Origin: Calditrichaceae bacterium
Lineage (GTDB): Bacteria > Calditrichota > Calditrichia > Calditrichales > Calditrichaceae
Length of the DNA stretch: 5,376 nucleotides
Assembly: GCA_030622395.1 (NCBI GenBank)
Contig: JAUXGF010000234.1
Span: forward strand, 1 to 5,376
Direction of reading: 5' to 3'
This document shows, piece after piece, positions 5,266 through 5,376 of this stretch. Under the pieces are notes generated by a model, which made no database searches, was not told the DNA's origin, and saw only the letters and a list, made by a program, of their open reading frames with translations. Position 1 is the stretch's first letter. Each line of letters opens with the position of its first letter. The position numbers were made by a program, and so were the translations under genes.

Positions 5266-5376
5266 CATTTCTAAAGTAAAATTTATAAATAAAAAGTGTA
5301 AAATCTTACTTACCTTCATAAATGCTTTTTTAAATTGGTTAATTTTCGTCATTTTTTATCTTATTATTTAATATTA

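Larger units (their letters stand above)
4879..5376. other. Gene-free region downstream of archease, rich in foldable repeats
   Basis: I see no supported coding sequence in these 498 bases. From left to right it holds a GGAATTGGGAATT repeat (4907-4920), AT-rich spacer, the arm-bounded structured element (4985-5199), a 20-bp hairpin built from the same GGAATTGGGAATT repeat (5214-5265), and a very AT-rich tail (5270-5376) that may be the upstream region of a gene beyond the edge. The tail shows no promoter match I would defend. Confidence 0.7.

Noticed and set aside
5233..5352. 39-codon - strand open frame starting MTKINQFKKAF
   Set aside because: It ends inside the GGAATTGGGAATT hairpin (reading GTWNWEL from the repeat) and has a weak ribosome binding site. 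It could be a remnant cut by repeat insertion, but nothing supports it as a gene.

Overview
The window looks like part of a low-GC bacterial chromosome from the Bacteroidota/FCB side of the tree, possibly an uncultured Marinimicrobia-, KSB1- or Caldithrix-like lineage. The pointers are a PorV/FadL-like outer-membrane barrel of the DUF5723 type, a large surface lipoprotein with no recognisable relative, and many short intergenic repeats. No rRNA or universal marker is present, so the phylum is an inference.

Layout. (1) 2-328, + strand: the C-terminal third of a ROK-family sugar kinase or repressor, cut by the left edge. (2) 329-513: the intergenic region between convergent genes, filled by octamer (GGAGTRRT) arrays in opposite orientations that can fold on each other. 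(3) 514-3929, - strand: a two-gene operon. The first gene encodes a 696-residue lipoprotein with four spaced copies of one motif (about 137-residue period), and the second a 436-residue outer-membrane beta-barrel, 14 nt downstream. (4) 3930-4449: a divergent intergenic region with a CRP-like palindrome and a TATAAT box facing the lipoprotein operon, a T9G7 tract, a third octamer array interrupted by a GC-rich palindromic insert, and a long inverted repeat upstream of the next gene. (5) 4450-4878, + strand: a complete archease, the activator of the RNA ligase RtcB. No rtcB is visible. (6) 4879-5376: about 500 bases with no convincing gene. It holds a GC-richer element bounded by 32-nt arms that pair almost completely (26 Watson-Crick, 5 G-U, 1 mismatch, with every wobble favouring a + strand RNA), then a separate 20-bp hairpin made from a GGAATTGGGAATT-type repeat.

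The lipoprotein and barrel are probably co-expressed and both sit in the outer membrane, so a shared envelope role is plausible but unproven. The ROK protein and archease have no visible functional link to them. The best candidates for something undescribed are the structured element at 4985-5199 and the repeat-built lipoprotein with its partner barrel.
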